Of a stretch of 28,331 nucleotides of DNA, positions 20,214 to 27,208 are shown piece by piece; within the stretch, counting starts at the first letter, position 1, and every line of letters starts with the position of its first letter. The notes under the pieces are model-generated. The model was given only the letters and a program-made list of their open reading frames with translations, had not been told where the DNA came from and did no database searches. Source of the DNA: Candidatus Nomurabacteria bacterium (lineage in GTDB: Bacteria > Patescibacteriota > Minisyncoccia > Phycocordibacterales > UBA1006); NCBI GenBank assembly GCA_029882015.1, contig JAOULM010000003.1, forward strand, positions 1 to 28,331. The letters are read 5' to 3'. The position numbers and the translations under genes are program-made.

Positions 20214-20834
20214 ATGTCAGAAGAAACAAAAACAACAACAAATAATACCGCAGCAACTACCTCAACACCGGTAGCTACACCTGTTGAAAAGAAACCTTTC
20301 GAACGCAAAGAAGGTGGTTTTAATCGTGGAGCCGGAGCTCGTCGTCCAGGCGCACGTCGTCCACGACCCGAACGACCAAAGCCAGAATTCGACCAAAAGA
20401 TAATTAACATTCGCAGGGTAACCCGCGTGATGGCTGGTGGACGTCGTTTCTCATTCTCTGTAATGATGGTTATTGGTGATAAAAAGGGTCGCGTAGGAAT
20501 AGGTACCGGAAAAGCCAGTGACACTTCACTTGCAATCCAAAAGGCTTATCGTGATGCTGAAAAAACTATGATCAAAATCACAACAAAGCCAGATTCATTT
20601 ACTATACCTTTCGATGTATCAGCAAAATATAATTCAGCTCAGGTTCTGATTATGCCCAACAAGGGTCGTGGTTTGGTTGCCGGTTCTGCAGTTCGTCAGG
20701 TTTTGGAACATGCAGGTGTTACAAACATAACAACAAAAGTAATCTCTGGAAGTAAAAACCAATTAAACATTGCTCGCGCAACAATGGAGGCTTTGCGAAA
20801 ATTACCAAATGTTGCTGACGTAGTTAAAAAATAA
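20214..20834 (+). CDS. rpsE: 30S ribosomal protein uS5 with N-terminal extension
   Basis: 206 residues against 167 in E. coli. Residues 1-58 are an extension: a Thr/Ala part, then an Arg/Pro/Gly part (RGAGARRPGARRPRPERPKP), probably disordered and rRNA-contacting. The S5 fold starts near IINIRRVTRVMAGGRRFSF (~63-81) and includes the helix GRVGIGTGKASD and the C-terminal GRGLVAGSAVRQVLEHAGV. It is an accuracy-controlling protein of the decoding region. uL15 follows after 5 bases; the uL30 gene normally between them is absent. Confidence 0.97.
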   Translation: MSEETKTTTNNTAATTSTPVATPVEKKPFERKEGGFNRGAGARRPGARRPRPERPKPEFDQKIINIRRVTRVMAGGRRFSFSVMMVIGDKKGRVGIGTGKASDTSLAIQKAYRDAEKTMIKITTKPDSFTIPFDVSAKYNSAQVLIMPNKGRGLVAGSAVRQVLEHAGVTNITTKVISGSKNQLNIARATMEALRKLPNVADVVKK

Positions 20835-20839
20835 AGCTT

Positions 20840-21289
20840 ATGGATATGAATACATTAAAACGAAAAACACCTAACAAAAAGGCCAAAATAATTGGTCGTG
20901 GTGGAGACCGCGGAAAAACATCTGGGTCTGGTCACAAGGGGCAAAAAGCCCGTGCGGGAAACAGCAAGCGTTCAGCAATGCGTGATATCATCAAAAAGAT
21001 TCCAAAATTGCGTGGGCACGGAATCAACCGTTCTCGAACCGTTGTTTACAAACAAAATCTGTTGGTTATCAATGTTGCCAAACTAGATGAATTTTTCAAA
21101 GATGGCGACACTGTGAATCCTGAAACATTGGTTGCTGCAAAATTGGCAAAAAATATCCGCGAAACACGCCATGGTGTAAAAATCTTGGGAGCAGGTGAAA
21201 TTACAAAGAAAATCACCGTAGAAGCTTGTGTTGTTTCAGCATCAGCCAAAGAAAAAATCGAGAAAGCAGGTGGCAATATTGCGGAATAG
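20840..21289 (+). CDS. rplO: 50S ribosomal protein uL15
   Basis: 149 residues. The Gly/Lys-rich N-terminus (IIGRGGDRGKTSGSGHKGQK, ~18-37; then ARAGN) and the C-terminal GVKILGAGEITKKITVEA block are diagnostic. It is a late assembly protein reaching into the 50S core. The start is probably ATG 20840, though ATG 20846 (MNTLKRK) is equally possible. The stop codon is in the loop of a terminator-like hairpin. Confidence 0.96.
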   Translation: MDMNTLKRKTPNKKAKIIGRGGDRGKTSGSGHKGQKARAGNSKRSAMRDIIKKIPKLRGHGINRSRTVVYKQNLLVINVAKLDEFFKDGDTVNPETLVAAKLAKNIRETRHGVKILGAGEITKKITVEACVVSASAKEKIEKAGGNIAE

Positions 21290-21299
21290 TCCGCATTTT
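21280..21299 (+). terminator. Hairpin around the uL15 stop codon
   Basis: TGCGGA (21280-21285), loop ATAG containing the TAG stop, TCCGCA (21290-21295), TTTT. A translating ribosome would cover it, so termination may depend on translation. Confidence 0.6.
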
Positions 21300-21306
21300 G
21301 CATATC

Positions 21307-21315
21307 TGGTATACT
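21307..21315 (+). promoter_or_regulatory. secY promoter (extended -10)
   Basis: TGG plus TATACT (21310-21315), eight bases before the ATG at 21324. Confidence 0.6.
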
Positions 21316-21323
21316 AACAGCCT

Positions 21324-22598
21324 ATGTGGAAAAAATTTACTTCAACAATTAAAACAATGCTATCAGACAAGTCTTTGCGAAACAAAGTATTATTTGTTTT
21401 GTTTGCTTTGGTTATCTTTCGACTTCTTTCAACTATTCCTATTCCAGGAGTCGATCGATTGGCATTGGCACAGTTCGTAGAAGGGAACCAATTGGTTGGA
21501 CTCTTGAACTTGTTCTCTGGTGGTGGGCTGTCACAGCTTTCAATCATAATGCTTGGTATCGGTCCATACATTACAGCTTCAATTATTATGCAATTGATGA
21601 CGGTTGTTGTGCCACGCATCAAGGAAATGTATCACGAAGAAGGGCAATCAGGACGCATGCGATTTAACATGATTTCTCGTTATTTGACTATTCCTATTGC
21701 AGTTATTCAGGGGCTTTCATTGCTTTCTATTTTACAATCTCAGGGTATTTTAAACTACGTAACATTCGGAGACCGAATATTTGACGTTATTATTGTTACA
21801 GCCGGAGCAATGTTGCTAACATGGATTGGAGAATTAATGACTGAATTTGGTATTGGAAACGGTGTTTCAATATTGATTTTTGCCGGTATTATTGCTGTTA
21901 TTCCTCAGCAGTTTGGACAGTTGGCAACCGTATTTGATATTGCACAGCTTGGAACATACATAGGATTTGTTGTTGCCGCCATTGCGATTATTTTCGGTGT
22001 GGTGATGGTAACCGAGGCAGAACGACCTATTCCTATCACATATGCCAAACAGGCTCGTGCTGGGCAAGTCTACGGAGGAACATCAACTTATCTACCATTG
22101 CGTATCAACATGGCTGGGGTTATGCCGTTGATCTTTGCCTTGTCATTGTTATTGTTTCCACAGGTTATTGGGCAATTCTTTTCTGCTGCAGATAGTTACA
22201 CGTTGAATCAGATTGGTGGGTTCTTGTTGAAACTAATTGGTAACTCATGGTTCTATTCTATTTTCTATTTTGTGTTGGTGTTTGTATTTACATATTTTTA
22301 TACCGCTATTACATTCGAGCCAGAATCAGTTGCTGAAAACTTGCAGAAAAACGGAGCTTTCGTTCCAGGTGTTCGCCCAGGTGAACGAACTGCAGAATAT
22401 CTAGGTAGCGTATTATCACGAATTACATTAGTAGGAGCATTCTTCTTGGCAACTATTGCGGTGATTCCGATTATCATTCAGTCTGTAACAGGAATTGCAT
22501 CATTTGCGATTGGTGGAACAGGATTGTTGATTGTGGTTGCTGTTGTTATTGATACAATCAAAAAGATTGACGCACAGGCTAGCATGAGACAGTACTAG
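21324..22598 (+). CDS. secY: Preprotein translocase channel subunit SecY
   Basis: 424 residues with ten predicted membrane helices. Recognisable parts: helix 1 VLFVLFALVIFRLLSTIPIP followed by GVD; plug-region LLNLFSGGGLSQLSIIMLGI; PYITASIIMQLMTVV; the cytosolic loop with ERPIPITYAKQAR; and the C-terminal loop GAFVPGVRPGERTAEYL that docks SecA and the ribosome. It forms the membrane pore with SecE and SecG. It follows uL15 by 34 bases and has its own predicted promoter, so it can be expressed apart from the ribosomal genes. Confidence 0.98.
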   Translation: MWKKFTSTIKTMLSDKSLRNKVLFVLFALVIFRLLSTIPIPGVDRLALAQFVEGNQLVGLLNLFSGGGLSQLSIIMLGIGPYITASIIMQLMTVVVPRIKEMYHEEGQSGRMRFNMISRYLTIPIAVIQGLSLLSILQSQGILNYVTFGDRIFDVIIVTAGAMLLTWIGELMTEFGIGNGVSILIFAGIIAVIPQQFGQLATVFDIAQLGTYIGFVVAAIAIIFGVVMVTEAERPIPITYAKQARAGQVYGGTSTYLPLRINMAGVMPLIFALSLLLFPQVIGQFFSAADSYTLNQIGGFLLKLIGNSWFYSIFYFVLVFVFTYFYTAITFEPESVAENLQKNGAFVPGVRPGERTAEYLGSVLSRITLVGAFFLATIAVIPIIIQSVTGIASFAIGGTGLLIVVAVVIDTIKKIDAQASMRQY

Positions 22599-22611
22599 CA
22601 TCACCACTGTC

Positions 22612-22634
22612 ATCCTCGGGCTTGACCCGAGGAT
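22612..22634. repeat. Palindromic repeat unit (ATCCTCGGG type)
   Basis: ATCCTCGGG, CTTGA, CCCGAGGAT. I remember the same kind of unit dispersed in many unrelated bacterial genomes. It follows the secY stop. Confidence 0.6.
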
Positions 22635-22654
22635 CTCGTATCAATAAACTATTT

Positions 22655-22678
22655 AAAAATCCCGAAAGGGATTTTTTT
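22655..22678 (+). terminator. secY terminator with GAAA tetraloop
   Basis: AAAAATCCC, GAAA, GGGATTTTTTT. Confidence 0.85.
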
Positions 22679-22689
22679 ATTTACACCAC

Positions 22690-22739
22690 TATCCTCCTCC
22701 CCTACGCTGGGGAGGTGCCCGCAGGGCGGAGGGGTATTA
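22690..22739. repeat. REP-like palindromic element, copy 1
   Basis: About 50 bases: starts TATCCTCC, ends GGAGGGGTATT (imperfect terminal inverted repeats), with an internal hairpin CCTCCCC/GGGGAGG (22696-22715) followed by GTGCC. A related copy is at 24495-24547. Confidence 0.65.
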
Positions 22740-22822
22740 AACATAAACACCCAACCCCTCGCGTCTTCCCGGGCGAGGAGCAAGGGATCTCCAGGGACAC
22801 TTCCACCAATCCACAAGCGGTC

Positions 22823-22845
22823 ATCCTGAATTTTTAATTCAGGAT
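22823..22845. repeat. Palindromic repeat unit (ATCCTGAATT type)
   Basis: ATCCTGAATT, TTT, AATTCAGGAT, a perfect 10-bp stem. With the units at 22612 and 22690, and a CCTCGC/GCGAGG hairpin near 22755-22780, it fills most of the secY to 22897 gap. Confidence 0.6.
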
Positions 22846-22896
22846 CCAGAGTATATCCAACAAGATTAACTATTAACTAAATAAAAAACGAAAAAA

Positions 22897-23136
22897 ATGG
22901 ATTATAAAACAATTGGAAGAACTGCTATCTTCTTTATTTCACTTTTTGGTGTTATTTTTATTGGAATTGCTGTACAAGCCTTTGTTCAATGGTTAACTAT
23001 TGATGACGCATTTAATTTTGAAGACTATAAATTGGGAGCGTGGATTGCTCAGGTAGTTTATGCTGTATTATGCTTTTTTATTGGGGTATTTACTGGTGCT
23101 TCATGTATTGGATTAATAGACGAACCAGCTAAATAA
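22897..23136 (+). CDS. Small two-helix membrane protein
   Basis: 79 residues. Helix 1 (TAIFFISLFGVIFIGIAVQA, ~9-28) and helix 2 (AWIAQVVYAVLCFFIGVFTG, ~49-68) are joined by an acidic loop (TIDDAFNFEDYK). The C-terminus is short and acidic. Unknown function; it stands alone between the secY repeats and the nucleotide-kinase genes, with its own terminator. Confidence 0.7.
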   Translation: MDYKTIGRTAIFFISLFGVIFIGIAVQAFVQWLTIDDAFNFEDYKLGAWIAQVVYAVLCFFIGVFTGASCIGLIDEPAK

Positions 23137-23140
23137 ATTT

Positions 23141-23172
23141 ACCGCATCCGGAGTTTCCAGATGCGGTTTTTT
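23141..23172 (+). terminator. Terminator
   Basis: ACCGCATC (23141-23148) pairs with GATGCGGT (23160-23167), followed by T residues. Confidence 0.85.
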
Positions 23173-23190
23173 GTTTATATTAATATGTTT

Positions 23191-23199
23191 TGGTATACT
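23191..23199 (+). promoter_or_regulatory. Extended -10 promoter of the kinase pair
   Basis: TGG plus TATACT (23194-23199), 13 bases before the ATG at 23213. Confidence 0.6.
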
Positions 23200-23212
23200 A
23201 AATCCATAATTT

Positions 23213-23809
23213 ATGACAGATAAACCACGGACAATTATATTTTTTGGACGATCAGGTTCCGGCAAGGGAACGCAGGCTCAGTTATTGATGGATAAACTTC
23301 AATCTGACGGGCGAGAGACTGTGTACATAGAAACCGGAAGTGAATTTCGCAAGTTTGTTGAGCAAAAAAATTATACCGCTGGACTGACTAACACAGCATT
23401 TTCCCAAGGGGGACTGGTCCCTGTATTTTTGCCTGTATGGCTCTGGACAAATGCTATGGTTCAAAATTTTTCAGGTTCCGAGGACTTGGTTCTGGATGGA
23501 TTGGCTCGTCGTATGACCGAGGCTCCCGTTTTGGATAGCGCTTTGAAATTTTATGGACGTGAAAATATTCATGTTATCCATATTAATGTTTCCAATGATT
23601 GGGCATTTGAACGAATGAAATCACGAGGGCGAAATGACGACTCTGATGAATATATAAAATCACGACTGTCTTGGTTTGACCGCGACGTTGCCCCTGTCTT
23701 GGATTATTTTCGCGAACTCAAGGGATATATTTATCATGATGTTAATGGTGAACAAGACATACCAGGTGTCCACGCAGAAATTATGCAATCACTAGATCAG
23801 GAAAAATAA
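23213..23809 (+). CDS. adk: Adenylate-kinase-like nucleoside monophosphate kinase
   Basis: 198 residues. P-loop GRSGSGKGTQ (12-21); YIETGSEFRKFV (~39-50) as the NMP-binding region with its Arg; DLVLDGLARRMTEAPVLD (~91-108) matching the DG(F)PR block; and RGRNDDSDEYIKSRLSWF (~143-160) in place of the LID. The LID is very short with no zinc Cys. It probably phosphorylates AMP, but the DGLARR variant and small LID leave the substrate open, so the symbol is provisional. Its place downstream of secY is the normal adk position. cmk follows after one base, forming a nucleotide-kinase pair. Confidence 0.78.
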   Translation: MTDKPRTIIFFGRSGSGKGTQAQLLMDKLQSDGRETVYIETGSEFRKFVEQKNYTAGLTNTAFSQGGLVPVFLPVWLWTNAMVQNFSGSEDLVLDGLARRMTEAPVLDSALKFYGRENIHVIHINVSNDWAFERMKSRGRNDDSDEYIKSRLSWFDRDVAPVLDYFRELKGYIYHDVNGEQDIPGVHAEIMQSLDQEK

Positions 23810-23810
23810 C

Positions 23811-24494
23811 ATGAACAAACATATTATTATCGCAATTGACGGAGTTGTTGGTGTGGGCAAGGGAACCTTGGCCAGGTTGCTAGCCGAAAAATTACGATAT
23901 GTTCATATTGATTCTGGTGCTATGTATCGCGCGGTGACACTGCATTTTTTAGAGAACAGTATTGACGTGAATGATACTGATGCCATGGTTGGTGAATTAC
24001 CTAATATTGATATTTCATTTCAGGTGGATCCGGTAACAGGAGCTAACGAGACGTGGCTTAACGGAGAAAATGTTGAACAAAAAATTCGAACTCAGATTAT
24101 TTCCAGCCGTGTCCCATTGGTTGCCCAAGTCCCCGAGATTAGAAAATTTTTATATACAAAACAAATAGAATTTGGCAAAGACAAGGGAATGGTTATGGAA
24201 GGGCGAGATATTGGAACGCATATTTTTCCTGATGCCGAGCTCAAGATATTTCTGACCGCAGACGCTGATGTTCGTGCTCAAAGGCGCCACCAGGAGCTCT
24301 TGGAGCGAGGGGATGACATATCCTTGGGCCAAGTGCTAGATTCCATAAAACAACGCGACAAGGCCGATATGGAGCGTGCAATGAGCCCTTTGGTAAAGGC
24401 GGAGGATGCAATCGAAATAGATAGCACAAATATGACAATTCCCCAGGTTGTGGATCGCGCGTATGAATTAGCGATGGGGATAATTAACAAATAG
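23811..24494 (+). CDS. cmk: Cytidylate kinase
   Basis: 227 residues. P-loop DGVVGVGKGTLA (10-21), HIDSGAMYRAVTL (~32-44), VMEGRDIGTHIFPDAELKIF (~128-147) and the LID/Arg region RAQRRHQELLERGDD are diagnostic of CMP kinase, which makes CDP and dCDP for nucleic acid and lipid synthesis. It is cotranscribed with the preceding kinase (1-base gap). A REP-like element starts at its stop codon, and a bidirectional terminator lies at 24589. Confidence 0.96.
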   Translation: MNKHIIIAIDGVVGVGKGTLARLLAEKLRYVHIDSGAMYRAVTLHFLENSIDVNDTDAMVGELPNIDISFQVDPVTGANETWLNGENVEQKIRTQIISSRVPLVAQVPEIRKFLYTKQIEFGKDKGMVMEGRDIGTHIFPDAELKIFLTADADVRAQRRHQELLERGDDISLGQVLDSIKQRDKADMERAMSPLVKAEDAIEIDSTNMTIPQVVDRAYELAMGIINK

Positions 24495-24547
24495 ATACCC
24501 TCCTTCCCTATGTAGGGGAGATGCCGAGGAACGAGGCGGAGGGGTAT
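24495..24547. repeat. REP-like palindromic element, copy 2
   Basis: Begins ATACCCTCC, internal TTCCCTA/TAGGGGA hairpin, GATGCC, ends GGCGGAGGGGTATT. The same order of parts as copy 1 at 22690, with differences in the middle. It begins at the base after the cmk stop. Confidence 0.65.
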
Positions 24548-24588
24548 TTTGTCTATTGCAGAGATTTATCTGTCGTTTTTTTCTTTAT

Positions 24589-24627
24589 AAAAAATGAACG
24601 GCTCACGTAGTGAGCCGTTCATTTTTT
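24589..24627. terminator. Bidirectional terminator between cmk and rplT
   Basis: An 18-bp perfect stem (24589-24606 with 24610-24627), core GAACGGCTCAC, loop GTA, with A- and T-tracts. It shares its core with the terminators at 5613 and 6603. Confidence 0.92.
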
Positions 24628-24636
24628 GTTGGTTTT

Positions 24637-24984
24637 TTATGACTTTACTTCGTTTGCAACTTTTTCAAAAGTCTCTGGGTGGTCTTGTGCTAATTCTGAC
24701 AACATTTTTCGGTTGATGCTGACATTTTTCTTTGTCAAAGCATCTATGAATCGGCTGTATGTCATTCCCAAGGGACGAATTGCAGCATTGATACGAATGT
24801 TCCACAACTGACGGAATGTTCGTTTTTTAGACCGACGGTGAGCAAAAGCATGTGCTCCTGCGTGCATGATAGCTTCCTTGGCCTGTTTCTTTTTGGTGCT
24901 ACGTCCAAAACGGTATCCTTTTACTTGTGCTAGGACATTCTTGCGGCTTTTATTTTTTGTTGTTCCTCTTTTTACTCGTGACAT
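24637..24984 (-). CDS. rplT: 50S ribosomal protein bL20
   Basis: 115 residues. MSRVKRGTTKNKSRKNVLAQ, GYRFGRSTKKKQAKEAIMHA and LWNIRINAAIRPLGMTYSRF are diagnostic. It is needed for early 50S assembly, and in E. coli and Bacillus it represses this operon. It is third in infC-rpmI-rplT, 13 bases after rpmI. Confidence 0.97.
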   Translation of the reverse strand: MSRVKRGTTKNKSRKNVLAQVKGYRFGRSTKKKQAKEAIMHAGAHAFAHRRSKKRTFRQLWNIRINAAIRPLGMTYSRFIDALTKKNVSINRKMLSELAQDHPETFEKVANEVKS

Positions 24985-24997
24985 ATACTAGAAGGGG

Positions 24998-25192
24998 TTA
25001 TGCGTGGGGCAAATGACGACCTTTGTCTTTGTTCGACAGCTTAAAGACGTTCATTCTTTTGCCGGCCAATTGGTTGCGGCGTCGTTGTTTTGCGTTAAGG
25101 TGGCCTTTACCTGGCTTTGTAGCAAGAACCTTACCTGTTCGGGTAATTTTCAAGCGTTTTGCCAATGATTTGTTTGTTTTTGCTGAACTCAT
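24998..25192 (-). CDS. rpmI: 50S ribosomal protein bL35
   Basis: 64 residues. AKTNKSLAKRLKITRTGKVL, HLNAKQRRRNQLAGKR and a final KGRHLPHA match bL35, a small basic 50S protein. It lies between infC and rplT in the usual order. Confidence 0.96.
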   Translation of the reverse strand: MSSAKTNKSLAKRLKITRTGKVLATKPGKGHLNAKQRRRNQLAGKRMNVFKLSNKDKGRHLPHA

Positions 25193-25219
25193 AGTTATAG
25201 TTGGGAGCGAGCGGGCAGA

Positions 25220-25846
25220 TTATTTCTTGTCCGGAGACATTACTGTATCTACCACTTCGGGAGCTTTCTCCGATGATTGCTTTTGTTTCGACTTGTCACG
25301 TTCGAGCGTGACCATAATACCTTTTGGACTTTGTTTTGGTCCATCAACAATTTTGTGTGGTTCGCTGATGAGAGCCAGGATTCGATTCAGGCGTTCTTCG
25401 TGGAATTCTTTGCCAAGATATTTGACACGTCCACGTAGAAACAGTTCGACTTTGATACGATGACCTTCTGCAAGCCATTTTGAAGCGCGTTTGGCCTTGA
25501 TGCCCAAATCGCCTTCGCCAGTACCGACTTTTACCTGGATGCTTTTGGTTTCCAGTGTTGTCGCCTTGGCTTTTACTTCTTTGGCTTTCTTTTTGGTATC
25601 GTACATGTGTTTACCATAATCAGTGATTTTGGCAACAGGTGGGTCTGCCTGAGGAGATATCATAACCAGGTCCATTCCACTGTCATATGCCTTTTTAATG
25701 GCATCTCGAGTGTTCAAGACTCCTAGATTCCCGTCATCATCGCTGATAACGCGAACTTGAGGCGCCCTGATGGCGTCGTTGATTTGGGCCGAAACCCCTT
25801 GATTCTCTTTTCTTTTTCCTTTTCTCAAAGTAATTAAAATACCCAC
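25220..25846 (-). CDS. infC: Translation initiation factor IF-3
   Basis: About 208 residues. N-domain: INDAIRAPQVRVISDDDGNL (~22-41) and LVMISPQADPPVAKITDYGK (~60-79). C-domain: TKSIQVKVGTGEGDLGIKAK, KVELFLRGRVKYLGKEF and GPKQSPKGIMVTLERD. A Lys/Ser/Glu tail of ~25 residues follows. IF-3 keeps the 30S free and checks the start codon. The start is uncertain: GTG 25846 is upstream-most, with in-frame ATT and TTG codons shortly after. Rare start codons are a known autoregulatory feature of infC. The promoter at 25864 predicts a leader of only ~10 bases, favouring 25846. Confidence 0.95.
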   Translation of the reverse strand: MGILITLRKGKRKENQGVSAQINDAIRAPQVRVISDDDGNLGVLNTRDAIKKAYDSGMDLVMISPQADPPVAKITDYGKHMYDTKKKAKEVKAKATTLETKSIQVKVGTGEGDLGIKAKRASKWLAEGHRIKVELFLRGRVKYLGKEFHEERLNRILALISEPHKIVDGPKQSPKGIMVTLERDKSKQKQSSEKAPEVVDTVMSPDKK

Positions 25847-25863
25847 GCATGTGAGCTGGCGCT

Positions 25864-25892
25864 ATTATTGCATATTTCTGAAAAAATGGCAA
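25864..25892 (-). promoter_or_regulatory. infC operon promoter
   Basis: On minus: TTGCCA (25887-25892), 17-base spacer, AATAAT (25864-25869) with TGC extended -10. Confidence 0.6.
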
Positions 25893-25901
25893 GCTATAGG
25901 T

Positions 25902-26666
25902 ATGGAAATACGAATGAATAAAAATATAGGCGAAACTCCGCTGGAGATGTTGGGTCGTTTGCGAATAGAGCGCCCAGATCTAGAGAGCGAACGTATGACG
26001 TACGCTGGGCGTTTGGACCCAATGGCGTCAGGAGAAATGATTGTTCTGGTGGGGGATTCAGTACATGACAAAGAAAAATATCAGAATCTGGATAAAATAT
26101 ATGAATTCCAGGTAATGTTTGGTGTTGCAACAGACTCGAATGACGTGCTGGGGGTAATAACCGAGACCTCTGAAAAAACACCAGAAGATAGCGCGATTGA
26201 AATCAGTCTGCGGGAATTTTTGGCACGCCAAAAATTCCCGCAGACCTATCCACCCTATTCATCCAAACCAGTCGACGGCAAACCATTGTGGCAATGGGCG
26301 CGCGAGGGGAGGCTGAGCGAAATAGAAATGCCAACTCACGATGTTCAAATTCATGAAATTGAACTGTTGAATTATGAAACAAAAAACGTCGTAAATATTC
26401 ACAGCGATATAATAAAAAATATTGGATTGGTAAATGGTGACTTCAGGCAGAGCGAGGCAGTGCAGTCGTGGCAAAAATATTTTACAGAATTAAAAACAGA
26501 TCAAATCCATATCGCCACCATCCGCGCACATGTTTCTGGTGGATTTTATGTGCGCCAGTTTGCGGTAGATTTAGCAAAAAAATTGGGAACAGTTGGGTGT
26601 GTGATTGGGATTAAGAGGGTGTCTATTGGGGGTATAGGTGATATAATGCAATCATATGGAAATTGA
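25902..26666 (+). CDS. truB: tRNA pseudouridine synthase TruB-like
   Basis: About 254 residues from ATG 25902. TPLEMLGRLR and YAGRLDPMASGEMIVLVGD (~43-61) hold the catalytic Asp (LDP) of the TruB family; KFPQTYPPYSSKPVDGKPLW is the conserved KxYxxxR-like block, and HVSGGFYVRQFAVDLAKKLG matches the family's C-terminal S-G-TY-R segment. It makes pseudouridine 55 in the T loop of tRNA. The N-terminal G-L-L-DKPxGxTS motif is abbreviated, and the C-terminal PUA domain is absent. It is divergent from infC. Its last 11 bases overlap the next gene. Confidence 0.88.
   Translation: MEIRMNKNIGETPLEMLGRLRIERPDLESERMTYAGRLDPMASGEMIVLVGDSVHDKEKYQNLDKIYEFQVMFGVATDSNDVLGVITETSEKTPEDSAIEISLREFLARQKFPQTYPPYSSKPVDGKPLWQWAREGRLSEIEMPTHDVQIHEIELLNYETKNVVNIHSDIIKNIGLVNGDFRQSEAVQSWQKYFTELKTDQIHIATIRAHVSGGFYVRQFAVDLAKKLGTVGCVIGIKRVSIGGIGDIMQSYGN
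26639..26647 (+). promoter_or_regulatory. Extended -10 promoter inside the truB 3' end
   Basis: TGA plus TATAAT (26642-26647), eight bases before the ATG at 26656. Confidence 0.6.
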
Positions 26667-27201
26667 TCAGATAAAGAAAGTGGTGAAAAAAATAAGGGAG
26701 AAGTACAACAAAGAAGATTTATCCCCATTCCCTTTTGATAGAATTACGATAGATAATCCAAATCTTAAAATAGAATTTAGAGAGTTTCCAGAGTCTTTAG
26801 AAAATATTTCTGGTGTTATCTTATTCAGCAACAACGAAGAAAAAGAAGAATTTTCAATTCTTATAAATTCAAAAAAACCAAAAGCTAGACAATATTTTAC
26901 ACTAGCTCATGAGTTGGGACATTTCTTTCTACACAAAGAACACCTTAAAAAAGAAAAAGCATTTATTGACGACAATAATTCATTCAATTCTCGTTATATG
27001 CTCTTTCGAGATGATAATTCAAAAAAAAGTGAGGCCCTTGAGGTTGAGGCAAATAAATTTGCAGCAAATTTGATTATGCCCGAGGATTTGGTAAAAAAAG
27101 TATGGGGAAAATTAAATGATGTCGAGGATCTTGCAAAAATATTTAACGTTTCTGTTGTAGCTATGAGTATCAGACTTGAAAGATTAGGATTGATCGATTA
27201 A
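26656..27201 (+). CDS. ImmA/IrrE-family metallo-endopeptidase
   Basis: 181 residues. Zinc site HELGH at 85-89 (TLAHELGHFFLH) with the third ligand in EVEANKFAANLIMP (Glu ~131), then a helical region ending FNVSVVAMSIRLERLGLID, the typical ImmA tail. No N-terminal helix-turn-helix, unlike fused antitoxin versions. ImmA-type proteases cleave HTH repressors of mobile elements, and relatives act in toxin-antitoxin and stress systems. A gene for a two-helix membrane protein follows after 7 bases, probably in the same operon. Confidence 0.9.
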   Translation: MEIDQIKKVVKKIREKYNKEDLSPFPFDRITIDNPNLKIEFREFPESLENISGVILFSNNEEKEEFSILINSKKPKARQYFTLAHELGHFFLHKEHLKKEKAFIDDNNSFNSRYMLFRDDNSKKSEALEVEANKFAANLIMPEDLVKKVWGKLNDVEDLAKIFNVSVVAMSIRLERLGLID

Positions 27202-27208
27202 AATAATT

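Noticed and set aside
22600..22900. CRISPR array in the repeat-rich gap after secY
   Set aside because: The units differ from each other, there is no constant spacing, and no cas gene is present.
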